Assembly: GCA_936450465.1 (NCBI GenBank)
Contig: OW388304.1
Span: forward strand, 13,610,708 to 13,674,707
Direction: 5' to 3'
DNA from: Gibbula magus
Lineage: Eukaryota; Mollusca; Gastropoda; Trochida; Trochidae
DNA: 64,000 nt
A program made the translations under genes and the position numbers. The notes under the pieces were generated by a model. The model searched no databases and was not told where the DNA came from. It was given only the letters and a program-made list of their open reading frames with translations. Positions within the stretch are counted from its first letter, which is position 1. Each line of letters opens with the position of its first letter. Of this stretch, positions 9,601-19,000 are shown piece by piece.

Positions 9601-11953
9601 TGTAATCTAGGTCTCTGTTATACCCCGTAAGTCTTGTAATCTAGGTCTCTGTTATACCCCGTAAGTCTTGTAATCTAGGTCTCTGTTATACCCCGTAAGT
9701 CTTGTAATCTAGGTCTCTGTTATACCCTGTAAGTCTTGTAATCTAGGTCTCTGTTAAACCCTGTAAGTCTTGTAATCTAGGTCTCTGTTATACCCCGTAA
9801 GTCTTGTAATCTAGGTCTCTGTTATACCCCGTAAGTCTTGTAATTTAGGTCTCTGTTATACCCCGTAAGTCTTGTAATCTAGGTCTCTGTTATACCCAGT
9901 AAGTCTTGTAATCTAGGTCTATACCCCGTAAGTCTTGTAATCTAGGTCTCTGTTATACCCATAAGTCTTGTAATCTAGGTCTCTGTTATACCCTGTAAGT
10001 CTTGTAATCTAGGTCTCTGTTATACCCATAAGTCTTGTAATCTAGGTCTCTGTTATACTTTAAGGAGAAAACATGACTCCAAGGTCTTCTCCTCTGAGAA
10101 TAACCTGAAGGGAGGGATAAAGCCCCGAGGGCGTTAGCCCGAGGGGCTATCCCGACCTTGAGGTTATTCTCAGAGCAGAAGACCGAGGAGGAGTGTTTTC
10201 TCCAGCTTATAAACCGTCAACTATCAAAATTTACGAGTTATAGTTTCGGACGCTCAAAGGGCCTTATTCCTCCGCTTAGACCATTTTAAAAGCAGATGAC
10301 GAAGGAGGAATATTTTCTTCCTATTTATAAACGTCAAATGTAAAAATTTACATTTTATAATTTTTTATTCCCAAATCGTGTTTTTATAAAGGGTATGTCG
10401 CCCTCGGTTGCGTTATATTGAGGCAAAGAAGGTATGACTATAAATGGAGTAATTCAACTCCATTCATCATCTCGGTATGCATAGCCGAGCGGTCTAAGGC
10501 GCCAGTTTAGAGAGCGAAGGGTGCCAGGTTCGAATCCAACTATTTCAACTTGGAAATTTTTAACTTTGTATAATTTCCGATACTAATTGCTGCTTGTTGG
10601 CTATTGCGTTGCAAGTCTGAAAAATTATTCTAAGTGCATTTCCAGGTCTTACTTTAAAAAAAACCTTAGGTTCAGGTCTTACTTTCAAAAGTAAAACCTC
10701 ATACCGGGTTATTCTCGGAAGTAAGACCTCATTTGAGGTTATTCCAAGAAAAGAAGATACCTACAAAACAACAGACAGAATCCGACCTAGGTTTATAACC
10801 GTAAGTCTTGTAATCTAGGTCTCTGTAATACCCCTTAAGTCTTGTAATCTAGGTCTATACCCCGTAAGTCTTGTAATCTGGGTCCCTGTTATACCCCGTA
10901 AGTCTTGTAATCTAGGTCTCTGTTATACCCGTAAGTCTTGTAATCTCATCCTCGGTTACCCATGGTTTTATATATGCTCCGTAACTCTCCACTATATCAC
11001 CCATGGGAAACCTTATCAGGAAAATCTGTACTCAAATTACAGCGGTAAACGCCCTTGGCCGGCGTGACAAGGTCCGTTACCAAAGAAAATGCTCAATAGG
11101 ATAAGACGGAAATGATCAAGGGAGATAACCGGTGACGGATGGCTAACAAAATGATCTCGCGTGCTTTGCAACGAAGTGATATGAATTGTCATTGGTTCGC
11201 AGGTCCAAGCTGCGTAGCAGTTTGATTGGCTCACGCCGGCCAAGGGCGGGTGATTTGAGTACAGATTTTCCTGATAAGGTTTCCCATGGGTGATATAGTG
11301 GAGAGTAACGGAGCATATATAAAACCATGGGTAACCGAGGATGTGTAATCTTGGTCTCTGTTATACCCGTAAGTCTTGTAATCTAGGTCTCTGTTATACC
11401 CCGTAAGTCTTGTAATCTAGGTCTCTGTCATACCCAGTAAGTCTTGTAATCTAGGTCTCTGTTATACCCCGTAAGTCTTGTAATCTAGGTCTCTGTTATA
11501 CCCCGTAAGTCTTGTAATCTAGGTCTCTGTTATACCCCGTAAGTCTTGTAATCTAGGTCTATACCCCCTAAGTCTTGTAATCTAGGTCTCTGCTATACCC
11601 TGTAAGTCTTGTAATCTAGGTCTCTGTTATACCCATTAGTCTTGTAATCTAGGTCTCTGTTATACCCTGTAAGTCTTGTAATCTAGGTCTTGAATTGAAA
11701 GTGATCATTTTGACATTTCAGGACTGAGAAGACATTCTTTTCAAGACTTACAAAGAAGAACTTGTACGAGAGTTTCAAGGCCATTGCTACAAAATTTGGT
11801 CGTCAAGACCTGCTGGGAGCTGACACCTACAACAAGGCCAAAATGATGGCAACAGACTTTCAAGCTGCCAAAAGGGCCATGCTGATAAAGATGAAGGAAA
11901 GTAAATTTGGGCCGTGGGTTTCCAAACCAGTTGAAGAAGAAATGTTCTCCTAG
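1828..11953 (+). CDS. ADAR: ADAR1-type double-stranded RNA-specific adenosine deaminase (whole gene, nine visible coding exons, 5' incomplete)
   Basis: The product deaminates adenosine to inosine in double-stranded RNA. The exons join as 1828-3653, 3943-4087, 4791-4974, 5058-5151, 5515-5670, 6751-6851, 7362-7544, 8133-8373 and 11722-11953: 3162 bases, 1053 residues plus stop. All introns are GT-AG with matching phases. Counting from 1828, the domains are Z-alpha (about 5-68), a second winged helix (about 276-340), one dsRBD (about 577-650) and the deaminase (about 670-1053). Zinc ligands are His of HAE, Cys of PCGDG and Cys of TMSC; the Glu of HAE is the proton shuttle. Human ADAR1 has three dsRBDs, so this is a two-winged-helix, one-dsRBD version. 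The winged helices mark it as ADAR1-type rather than ADAR2-type. The initiator Met must be upstream, because there is no in-frame ATG before the Z-alpha domain. Confidence 0.95.
3943..4087 (+). CDS. ADAR: ADAR coding exon: second half of dsRBD
   Basis: The acceptor ATTTCAG precedes 3943 and the donor GTAAGT follows 4087. Joined to the previous exon it reads [15 protein letters not shown] and then [17 protein letters not shown]. That is the second and third strands of a dsRBD, the KK-x-AK-type RNA-contact loop (here KKDGKKEAA) and the last helix. The domain is therefore split in the middle of its sheet by one intron. The exon ends on a codon boundary. A second CAG at 3909-3911 is not used in this model because it breaks the dsRBD. 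Confidence 0.93.
4791..4974 (+). CDS. ADAR: ADAR coding exon: start of deaminase domain
   Basis: It starts on a codon boundary after TTAAAG and ends with TCAG|GTAAAT. It encodes the N-terminal helices of the deaminase domain ([12 protein letters not shown], then [11 protein letters not shown]) and the first strand ([10 protein letters not shown]), which precedes the GNRC block of the next exon. Spacing and motif order match the ADAR family. The acceptor has a weak pyrimidine tract (TTTTGTTAAAG), so the exact start is slightly less certain than the frame. Confidence 0.88.
5058..5151 (+). CDS. ADAR: ADAR coding exon: catalytic HAE motif
   Basis: The acceptor is CCCCAG and the donor ATCAG|GTGAAG. 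It encodes GNRCITG, then [20 protein letters not shown]. His of HAE is the first zinc ligand and Glu is the catalytic proton carrier. The flanking NDCHAEI-RRGF block is diagnostic of ADARs. A 94-base exon with split codons at both ends, matching the neighbours' phases. Confidence 0.96.
5515..5670 (+). CDS. ADAR: ADAR coding exon: PCGDG zinc-ligand motif
   Basis: The acceptor CTCTCAG and donor CCGAG|GTAAAA bound 156 bases. The exon encodes [10 protein letters not shown], then a short linker, then [18 protein letters not shown]. The Cys of PCGDG is the second zinc ligand. The FHLYIS strand before it is the core of the deaminase fold. The following intron carries the large CACT-type microsatellite. 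Confidence 0.96.
5671..6750 (+). other. ADAR: ADAR intron 5
   Basis: A GT-AG intron. Its first ~390 bases are ordinary intron; the rest is almost entirely the CACT/CATGCA simple repeat annotated separately. No coding sequence. Confidence 0.8.
6063..6700. repeat. CACTCACTCATGCACA-type microsatellite in an ADAR intron
   Basis: About 640 bases of ACTC tetramers mixed with CATGCATGCACAC blocks. All three frames are open, giving spurious His/Ser/Thr-rich reading frames up to 236 codons. The CATGCATGCACAC blocks alternate purine and pyrimidine perfectly. Confidence 0.95.
6751..6851 (+). CDS. ADAR: ADAR coding exon: variable loop before the RTKMEGGEGT block
   Basis: It begins after TTTGTTACAG and ends GGAG|GTAAGA. 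The encoded stretch is polar and poorly conserved ([14 protein letters not shown]) and ends [11 protein letters not shown], matching the LRTKVENGEG stretch of other ADARs. The exon starts 36 bases after the simple-repeat tract ends, so the upstream intron is almost entirely microsatellite near this splice site. Confidence 0.9.
7207..7235. repeat. Perfect palindrome with core AGCTCCGACT-AAGTCGGAGCT
   Basis: A perfect inverted repeat of about 25 bases (AGCTCCGACT / AGTCGGAGCT) in an ADAR intron, followed by GCCGCCGCCGCTGCG. It could be the end of a transposable element or a cruciform-prone site. No coding content. Confidence 0.6.
7362..7544 (+). CDS. ADAR: ADAR coding exon: third zinc ligand
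   Basis: The acceptor is TTGCCAG and the donor CTTG|GTAAGC. It encodes [10 protein letters not shown], the [19 protein letters not shown] block containing the third zinc-ligand Cys (in TMSC), and [19 protein letters not shown]. This is among the most conserved stretches of the family. The phases agree with both neighbours. Confidence 0.96.
7545..8132 (+). other. ADAR intron 7 with a tRNA-related SINE fragment
   Basis: Near 7870-7960 the minus strand reads GGTTCGATTCCCGCAAGG, a polymerase III B-box-like sequence, preceded by a degenerate tRNA-like arm. This looks like an old SINE. No exon seen. Confidence 0.5.
8133..8373 (+). CDS. ADAR: ADAR coding exon 8: deaminase C-terminal half; its 3' end seeds the intronic 34-bp array
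   Basis: It begins after TTACATCAG and ends ATACCCC|GTAAGT. It encodes [16 protein letters not shown], then [11 protein letters not shown], then [21 protein letters not shown], matching the inositol-hexakisphosphate-binding part of ADAR deaminases. The last 20 coding bases (8354-8373), encoding LGLCYTP, are the left part of the 34-bp unit that fills the next intron. Reading through the donor gives CCG TAA, an immediate stop. Confidence 0.95.
8354..10060 (+). repeat. 34-bp tandem array (main block, about 50 units) built from the ADAR exon 8/intron 8 junction
   Basis: The unit is CTAGGTCTCTGTTATACCCC followed by GTAAGTCTTGTAAT. The first copy (8354-8387) spans the real splice junction: its first 20 bases are coding and its last 14 are intron. 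Copies vary mainly at the base before GT (ACCCC, ACCCT or ACCCA) and at TTATACC/TTAAACC. A few shorter units lack CTCTGTTA, and some copies lose the GT (CATAAG). Almost all keep a consensus donor. There are no spacers, so this is not a CRISPR array. Confidence 0.97.
10061..10800. mobile_element. Insertion in the array: hairpin element plus tRNA-Leu-like fragment
   Basis: This block interrupts the 34-bp array. Arms GGAGAAAACATGACTCC...CTGAGAATAACCT (about 10063-10109) and their inverted copy (about 10160-10202) enclose a GC-rich near-palindrome (AGCCCCGAGGGC...GCCCGAGGGGCT). Further right come a tRNA-like stretch and copies of a GGTCTTACTTT/AAGTAAGACCT motif. I see no coding region and no clear target duplication. 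Confidence 0.6.
10474..10545 (+). other. tRNA-Leu-like remnant
   Basis: GCCGAGCGGTCTAAGGCGCC matches the D-arm/A-box of tRNA-Leu, and GGTTCGAATCC (10527-10537) is a B box. The T-stem (CCAGG against CCAAC) does not pair and there is no matching 3' acceptor strand, so it is a relic or a SINE head, not a working tRNA. Confidence 0.55.
10801..10946 (+). repeat. 34-bp array, second block (4-5 units)
   Basis: The same donor-containing unit as the main block, with slightly more divergence (for example CCCCTTAAG, losing the GT). It lies between the hairpin insertion and the inverted-repeat transposon, so both elements inserted into a pre-existing array. Confidence 0.9.
10939..11351. mobile_element. 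397-bp inverted-repeat transposon (MITE-like) with 8-bp target duplication
   Basis: The element is 10947-11343, starting CATCCTCGGTTACCCATGG and ending with its exact inverse. The arms pair over about 90 bases with about one mismatch, and more loosely for another 20-30. TGTAATCT flanks it on both sides (10939-10946 and 11344-11351) and is part of the 34-bp unit, which shows the empty site. An 8-bp duplication suits hAT-like elements. There is no transposase, so it is non-autonomous. Confidence 0.9.
11344..11695 (+). repeat. 34-bp array, third block (about 10 units)
   Basis: It continues the array up to 26 bases before the last ADAR acceptor region. Units keep CCCGTAAGTCTTGTAATCTAG, with short and mutated copies (CCCCCTAAG, CCCATTAG) at the end. 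Together with the other blocks the array has roughly 65 units. Confidence 0.93.
11722..11953 (+). CDS. ADAR: ADAR last coding exon
   Basis: It follows acceptor TGACATTTCAG directly after the array and its flank. It encodes [18 protein letters not shown], then a helix-rich region, then [19 protein letters not shown] and [14 protein letters not shown] with stop TAG at 11951-11953. The YQ/FQAAK and WV-KP signatures are those of the ADAR C-terminus. Without this exon the last 76 residues, part of the deaminase core, are lost. Confidence 0.95.
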
Positions 11954-12420
11954 TGTCGAAGCTATCAACAACATTTGAAGAACATTGCTGAAGAGCTATC
12001 CAAGAAAGATAACTCTTCAGTGAAACGGCTGACCTGTTTCAGTGTTTACTATTTGCTTCTTTCTCGTTCCATGACGCTACATTTTGCAATTGTTTGCCAG
12101 ATAAATTTAAACATATATTTTGAAATAAATTTTTTATTTCACATTAACATTTTTTGGCCATTTATGTATTTATTTATACTTTTTATAGCTATTTGACATA
12201 CATATGTATTGACATATAGATCTAATTTTCAGTTAATAATTATTTCTAAATAGTTTATCTCGCTAATATTTGCAAAATGACAAAAGGAATGTGAAAAACT
12301 TCGAAGTCGTACAGCATTATATTACATCAATGAAATGATTCTTTTATTGCATTTATCCACATGAATCTGCTAGAAATTTCTTTGCAAAAAAATGTGTACT
12401 TTGAATAAACATTCCCTCTC
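11954..12420 (+). other. ADAR: ADAR 3' untranslated region with poly(A) signals
   Basis: AT-rich sequence after the ADAR stop. AATAAA occurs at 12124-12129 and at 12404-12409; the second is followed by a T/C-rich stretch and is a reasonable end site. Neither can be proven without transcript data. Confidence 0.5.
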
Positions 12421-13840
12421 ACTAGCTTACTGGAATTATTCCTGTTTACTCAATTTCATGTACGATTTCATCTGGCATTGTTGATGTAGTTTATGCTGTT
12501 AGAACTTCGAAGATATTTCACATTCCTCTTAGCGTCATGCAACGAGGTCAAGCAAATTAACTTTTCTTCTTGTACATATTATGCAAAATGTGTACATTTT
12601 TGTATATTTTAGCTTATCAGGCTTTAAAGATTATACAAGCTTGTGGCATTGTTAGACATCTGTCCGTTCTGTAAATTGTTTGTATTGCGCTCTCCTACTC
12701 CTAGTCAGGTCAAGGAAACTGAACTCTTTGTGGACTAGTTCCTTGGTCGGTAGGAGTTCGAAATGTAGATGTGTAAGCATCTGAACCAAATACAGTCCAA
12801 CGGAGCTACGTCTTTTTCTATCCTCTCTGGCCAAAGTTGACATCTTGTACATCTGGGAAAAGGGGAATGTAAATTGTAGCTTTAACTCTTTGTTTGGGCT
12901 CGGTCTTAAATTGTTTTGGGCATCTTCTGCAGAACTAAAACTTATAAAAACCTAAATTCTTTTAATAATCTAATGTTAAAACTGATGAGCTACAGAGCCA
13001 TTTGGATTTATTTTTTTTATTTCTTAGTTATGTGACAAATCATGAAGTACTTGCTTACAAGTTTAACACACAAAAACAAAGGTTCATGAGTGTTAAAAGA
13101 ATTGAATTTATATGATCATGTTTACACAACTTGGTGTGGTTTACTTTATGCTTTGAATATATGCATTATGAAATACAATTTGTATCATGTATAGTGCGTT
13201 TTGTTCTTATATGTTGATCTTTAATGATAACTGGACAAAATATATTTAGGATAGTGGAACTCTGATTCGGACATCTCGATGTCAAATTTTGAGGCCGATA
13301 TGATCTCCAAAATATCTTATTCAGGTTTTTAATATACATTTTTGTATGAACAGTATTTTACATCATGTTAAGGTACACTTAAAGAAATACTCCAGAATCC
13401 CCAATATATTTTGTCTGGTATGAAGACAACAGTTCTTGCTCAAAGGCTTATAAATGTTTCCGAACATTCTCATGGCGATTCTTTAGCTTTTATGAAACTT
13501 CAATCAAATATTTTGTCGACTTATCTGTGGGTGAAAATAAGATGTTCATGTTTGATCCCACCAGCAATTAGTTTGTTAGGCATTTTATTGACAAAAATAC
13601 TGGATAAAGTCTGTTTTATTCACTGTATTATGTCTACTTAACGGAAGGTTTTTTGTATTGTGTTAATAGTGAAATTAAATGCTTTATTGAGGGTCTTGTT
13701 ATTACTTTTCGCCTTGAGAGCTATTAAATTCATTTCTCTTAAGTCATTTTCCCTCTTTTTATTTCTGCTGTCACATTCGTTGAGTATAGAATGCTTACAT
13801 CATCGCTCATTTTCCTACATAATAAGCACACAAACACATT
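12421..13840. other. Tail-to-tail intergenic region
   Basis: AT-rich and without a supported gene. It separates the probable end of ADAR (near 12420) from the probable end of the - strand catenin transcript (near 13840). Short open frames here (13411-13641, 13660-13878) look like noise. Confidence 0.5.
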
Positions 13841-15937
13841 TCTTATTTGAAAAATTTATTCATTTTTTTCTGAAATGATATGTTACAACTTTACACAAGA
13901 CAAAACATCAATGATTCGTGTTATTGTTGGGCAAGAGAATTTCACAACAGTGCAAGGTCAAATGTAATTCTATGCAGTACTAAACTCTTTGCATCGCTAC
14001 TTTGAAGACCCTGCAAAGAGTATGTCCGAGACATTTCTGTAAAACTAGTCACATAGAAGATTATCTATAACAGACATTTCTGGCAAAATCTGTATTACAA
14101 GAGATAAGAGTGCTTTTTATGTTAGATATCAATTCTCAAGACACCGATTTCACAATTAACTAAACTTAAAATATATGCATAAATTCTATAAACATTTATT
14201 GGCATATTTATCACAATTTTTATCTGAGCAGAATGTGCATAGAAATTGTTAAGCAACTTATTAAAATAAACATTTGCTTCCTTGTTTCAATTAAACTACT
14301 ACAGTTTAATTGTTCAAAGAATATGCATTAGATAATATATAATTTGTGGCAATTCAGCAAGCATAGTCCATAGTATATCACTTTCTGGTCAAGTCGTTTC
14401 AACGACTTTTTCTTCAAAGTTACTTATTTACAAAAACGGTTTATCACTTTTCATAGTTAAACAAATGACAGACAAAATGTAAAGATACCATTTAAATCCC
14501 CCCATTTTCTTGATAATATCCTTGATTCAATGAATTTATCATTAGTAAACTTATAAATTAATAGTCGTTCGGGAAAAAAAAAAGAAAAAAGAGCAATAGC
14601 CATTAATCCAGATCAAATGACTCGTAACGTCTCTGTGCAATAGTATAGTATAAAAGAGCGTAAATGTCTGGAGTTAAATATATTTGAATTGGACTTGTGA
14701 ACAATTAAATATTGCCAGTGTTTGATTATTTCATGACTTGAGCTACTTGGATTTTAACGTCATCTACAAAATCTTATGTCTGGCAAAAGTATAGACTCTT
14801 TAGGGCAAAAAGGTAGAAAGCACCTCCTGAGACTGTTGCGGTTAAATAATGAAGCTTGCAATGTGCGCCCATGATACATGTAATTTATCTGCTGAAGTTC
14901 AAGATTTTCAGGTTTTGATTTACCAGCAAATTTTAAATTAACATATGTTCATAAATATTTCGATGACATTCCTCTTGATTTAAATGAAGCTATGAATGAT
15001 TTTACATATTAAGCTCTGTCTTTATCAATTTGAGATTTTCAACGATTCAAAGGGAGATTACTCTTTTTTTCACAACTTTTCCCTTGAATAAATGGGATAT
15101 TGTGGACAAAACTAATGAAAGCGAACTAATTCATAGAAAAATATATATCCTCTCTGATCTAACGTACCATGCAGTCTACATGTTAATGATCAGTTTCATT
15201 CCAAGATGAACATGACATGTACAGTTACCTCCCTTAGATATATACTTCTAAAGGGTATCTCCATATGAAATTATAAAATATTTCAATATTAAATGACAAA
15301 TATGATACATCGTAAAACAAAAAGCACATACATGCTATTAATCCATATGTGCTTGATCACAACGGTGTGTATCCATGGCGATTTTGGTATCCATCGTGGA
15401 ATCCTTTTATCCATGAACAAAGATGCACCTGGACTACCAACTAGGTTTTAAACTATCACACGTCCATAGTGATCGGGGAAATAATTTCCTCCATACTTAA
15501 CTCATCGGGCACATTTGTGTCTCTGATGCAACAATGTCCTCACATGGTCACTCGAGTAACGGTTCAAACCAATTATGATTGGAAGAAGTCATGTTTATGC
15601 CTGATACATGATAATATCCGTTGATGAAAACTTCCTCATCACTGCATTAAGGAAGATTTCCTTAATCAGAGTTATCTCCCTTCCATAAGAACGAATTCTT
15701 CAATAAAATCTGAAGATTAGAGTTACCTCCCTTACACCAGAACACTTCAATATAAGAAGATGAGAGTTAACTCCCTTCCTTCTTGATTTCACAGGTGATG
15801 AACTCCACATTAAGCTAGAGATGAACTCAACAATCACTTCACATGATTAACATATTGAATGTTCACTTTCATCTGAAATACATTTTCCGTTGGAAATCTT
15901 CAATATTGGGTTAAATAAACATTCTCGAAACTTTGTA
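13841..15937 (-). other. CTNND2: Delta-catenin 3' untranslated region
   Basis: Runs from the stop at 15938 towards lower coordinates. AATAAA on the - strand (TTTATT at 13855-13860) is a plausible end signal, giving a UTR of about 2.1 kb; earlier signals exist. It carries five copies of the AAGGGAGRTAACTC-like motif, three of them within 15668-15777. Confidence 0.5.
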
Positions 15938-16084
15938 TTAAACCCAGGAATCAGCACCCCCCTGCTGGCCGCCGCCTGAGTCCAGCATGATTTTACTTGA
16001 GTGAACGTAATCATCGTTACGGCGCGGCGTTTTCTTGTTAACCTTTGCATAAAGCGGCTCTCCTGATTGGTCCGCAGGGTCGTG
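15938..16084 (-). CDS. CTNND2: Delta-catenin last coding exon, PDZ ligand DSWV
   Basis: It begins after acceptor CTCCTGACAG on a codon boundary. It encodes [18 protein letters not shown], a basic/polar stretch, and ends GGADSWV followed by TAA (15938-15940). EPLYAKVN resembles the conserved Tyr motif before the C-terminus of vertebrate delta-catenins, and DSWV is their PDZ-binding end. Confidence 0.95.
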   Translation of the reverse strand, partial: HDPADQSGEPLYAKVNKKTPRRNDDYVHSSKIMLDSGGGQQGGADSWV

Positions 16085-19000
16085 CTGTCAGGAGAAATAA
16101 GAATATTAATTTGCGCTTAAGAATATGTACAGGACAAACCTGCAAAGAAGAAATGATGATCAAATCACAAGTCGGGGGACATTATCAATGATTATCGCAG
16201 AATTGAACAGTTTTAGAGAAAATTTTCTGTAATTAAATCACAATTAACTTCTCAATTTAACTGTGATTCTGAAATTTTAACCCTCTTCTTAAAAATATCC
16301 ATTGTTATCACAGACGATTTAAAGTACCCATCTGTAATTCCTTCAAGAACTCACATAATTTACAACAAAAGGACACACTTGCCTTTTTCTCCATGTAAAT
16401 TTGTTTTAAGGATTAAGGAGAAAGAATAATGAGAAAAAAAATGATTTTATAGATACCATAAGCACGAAGAGAAAGCCATGGGTAAATAATTGAATGGGAG
16501 TACGATACGCACCTGCGGAACACTAGGGAAGAGAGGTACGCCCCCTACTGGGGGTTTGGTGCGTTGTGGCGGGTGATCCTCGATAGGCGCGTATCCCGGA
16601 CCAAGATCCTGGAGAGGAACATCTTCAGGTTGCTGCAATACAAGGAGAGAATAATGTTTTATCACTTATCATTTTGCCTTTTAATATTATTATTACACGT
16701 TGTACCTCTTGTTGAATTTATTAAAATATAAACTGTATTTATTATCATGAAGATGTTATCCCTCATTGCATGTGATACACCAAAATAACAAGCAGGAGAT
16801 ATCATGATACATTAATGATGATATTTATTCATTCATTGCACCCTTATATGCTCTGGTATAAGAGGTCTATGCGGCTAAGTGGGTAACATGTTGGTACAAT
16901 CAGTGTTGGTGATTCATGCTAACATGAGGGTGGGGGTTGAAATTTTACATTCGTTCACTATCAAAATCGCTTCAAAATGTCAACATTTTCATCATTTTAT
17001 TCTAAAAATTAATCAAACTAAATAATCAAATAACTAAAAAAACAACTCACCCTGCCCCCTGGAGCATAATTGTGTCGATCTGAAAATAAGATAATGATAC
17101 AGTTAATAATCTGGGATGAAAAGAGGAATATAGTTCAATATAAATTCACTTATCACTTGCAAAATAAATCAATTGGAAACATCAATAGCTAGCGTGATGC
17201 GTATTTAATACCTGTATGTATTGTATTCCCTATCTCTCTTTGAATATTTCACTGTTGTATTTTCACTCTTTTGAAAATTCCCTGACCGCCTAGTTCAACC
17301 TTCACCTTTAAATCAATGACACTGAAAAGGTTGGTGCCTAATGTTGGTACGAGACAACTGTTTCTAGAACTAACCCTGATCGTTGAGATGCGAGTTGCTC
17401 TGGTTCATGAAGTAACCGTCCATCTCGTTCCGACTGTAGTCGTAGTTATTATTTGGTCGTTTTTGAAGCGGTCGCCCGGGCGACAATGTGTTGTCGTCAT
17501 AGCCCTGAGCACTGATTGGTCGGTTTAGCGTGTTGTATGGGGTCGTGTGATTACTTGCAGCCGGACTAATGCTGCTACTCATCGTGGTGTACTTGGAACC
17601 TTCGGGTCTGAAACAGAATACAAAATAATCAAACCATGGACATTCCTTGCACTGTAGAAATTTTATGCTTTCTCTTTTACCAAGGTAATATTAAATGTAA
17701 TAATATCGAATGTCAATTGCCCAGAATGGTTCAGAATAATATAAATTCAGCATGCAATGAGCTTATATCTTAAAATAGGAGGTCATATGATAAAATGTGA
17801 TAAATAAGTCCAGACAAAATTAATTACTTGATTTATAGATTTATGTTGAGCGATATGGAGGTGGGATACCTAGCTTAGTGAAAATGAAAACTGCCTGAAA
17901 ATTATTTGGAGGTTAACGCTGTTTTCAAGATTGTTTCACAACTGCTAGTATTAATGCAGGAAGAAAGCCCCCAACACTATGTGGCTATGCATTGCAGTGA
18001 AACCTGCGAGCATCGGCTGGAACAAGCGAACCATGGGTGGTACTGTACTATAATTCAGTTTAGCATTGCACCCAAACCTTACTGCATGTAGTACAGTTCT
18101 CTACAGCAAAAATTGTTGCGGAGCTCCTGGCAGGTTTTGAACCCTGGACCTCTTGATTTGAAGCCAAATTGACTAACCACTGCGCTATCACGTCCCCAGA
18201 GGAACGGGTAAAGAATTCTATATTTTTTCTGGAATGCTAAGCGACATATGATATCACCATGCCGCCACCCCAAAATATTTCAACAACACGAGAAGAGATT
18301 CCATAAAACAAGTGGATAATTTAGTTGAATTAGGCTAAATAATTGAATGGGATTGGCGCACCTTGTAGATGCTGTGAACATGAGGAAATCTTTCTCTGTC
18401 AGTCCCATCTTGTTGTACTCCGGGTGGAGGGCGCGGAACGTCCACATGGTCCGTAGCACCTGCAAGCACACACGCATTTGTGAAATATTTGAAACAAAAG
18501 AATTTAGGAGTCCATATTTTGGAGAGTCTTCATAATTCACTTGTCCTATTTTGTATAAACCTGATAATGGACACCCGTGCCTGAGTAATATAATAAATTT
18601 GTTAAAATATCAACTTTATTCTATCAGTTGACGAGAGATAAGTGTATGTGGCCAGAGCGACCAGCAACATCTTGCAAGTACTTGGTATGACGAACAGACA
18701 CCTACCGTATGTGCATATTTCACTGTGCGTGCTAGATACTGGCCCTCTGATTTGGTGATGTTCAAGAGGCGTGGAATTCCGTTCTCCATCATCAGTGATC
18801 TGTAGGCAGAGAAGGAAATGTTCATGATCACAGGGCAGATTGATTACCAATGATCAGTATCATGACAGTATGATACAACGACAGCATAATTTCTTCAATG
18901 TGACCTAGGTACCAGATACACGCTTAGACAAAGTGTGCTAACATACACATATAACCCAAAAACCTTCACTAACTTAGTAGCACTTCATGATACTGGCTCA

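Noticed and set aside
10474..10545. Functional tRNA-Leu gene
   Set aside because: A and B boxes are present but the T-stem and acceptor stem do not pair.
8354..11695. CRISPR-like regular repeats
   Set aside because: Units are contiguous with no unique spacers, and the host is a eukaryote with spliced genes. It is a minisatellite.
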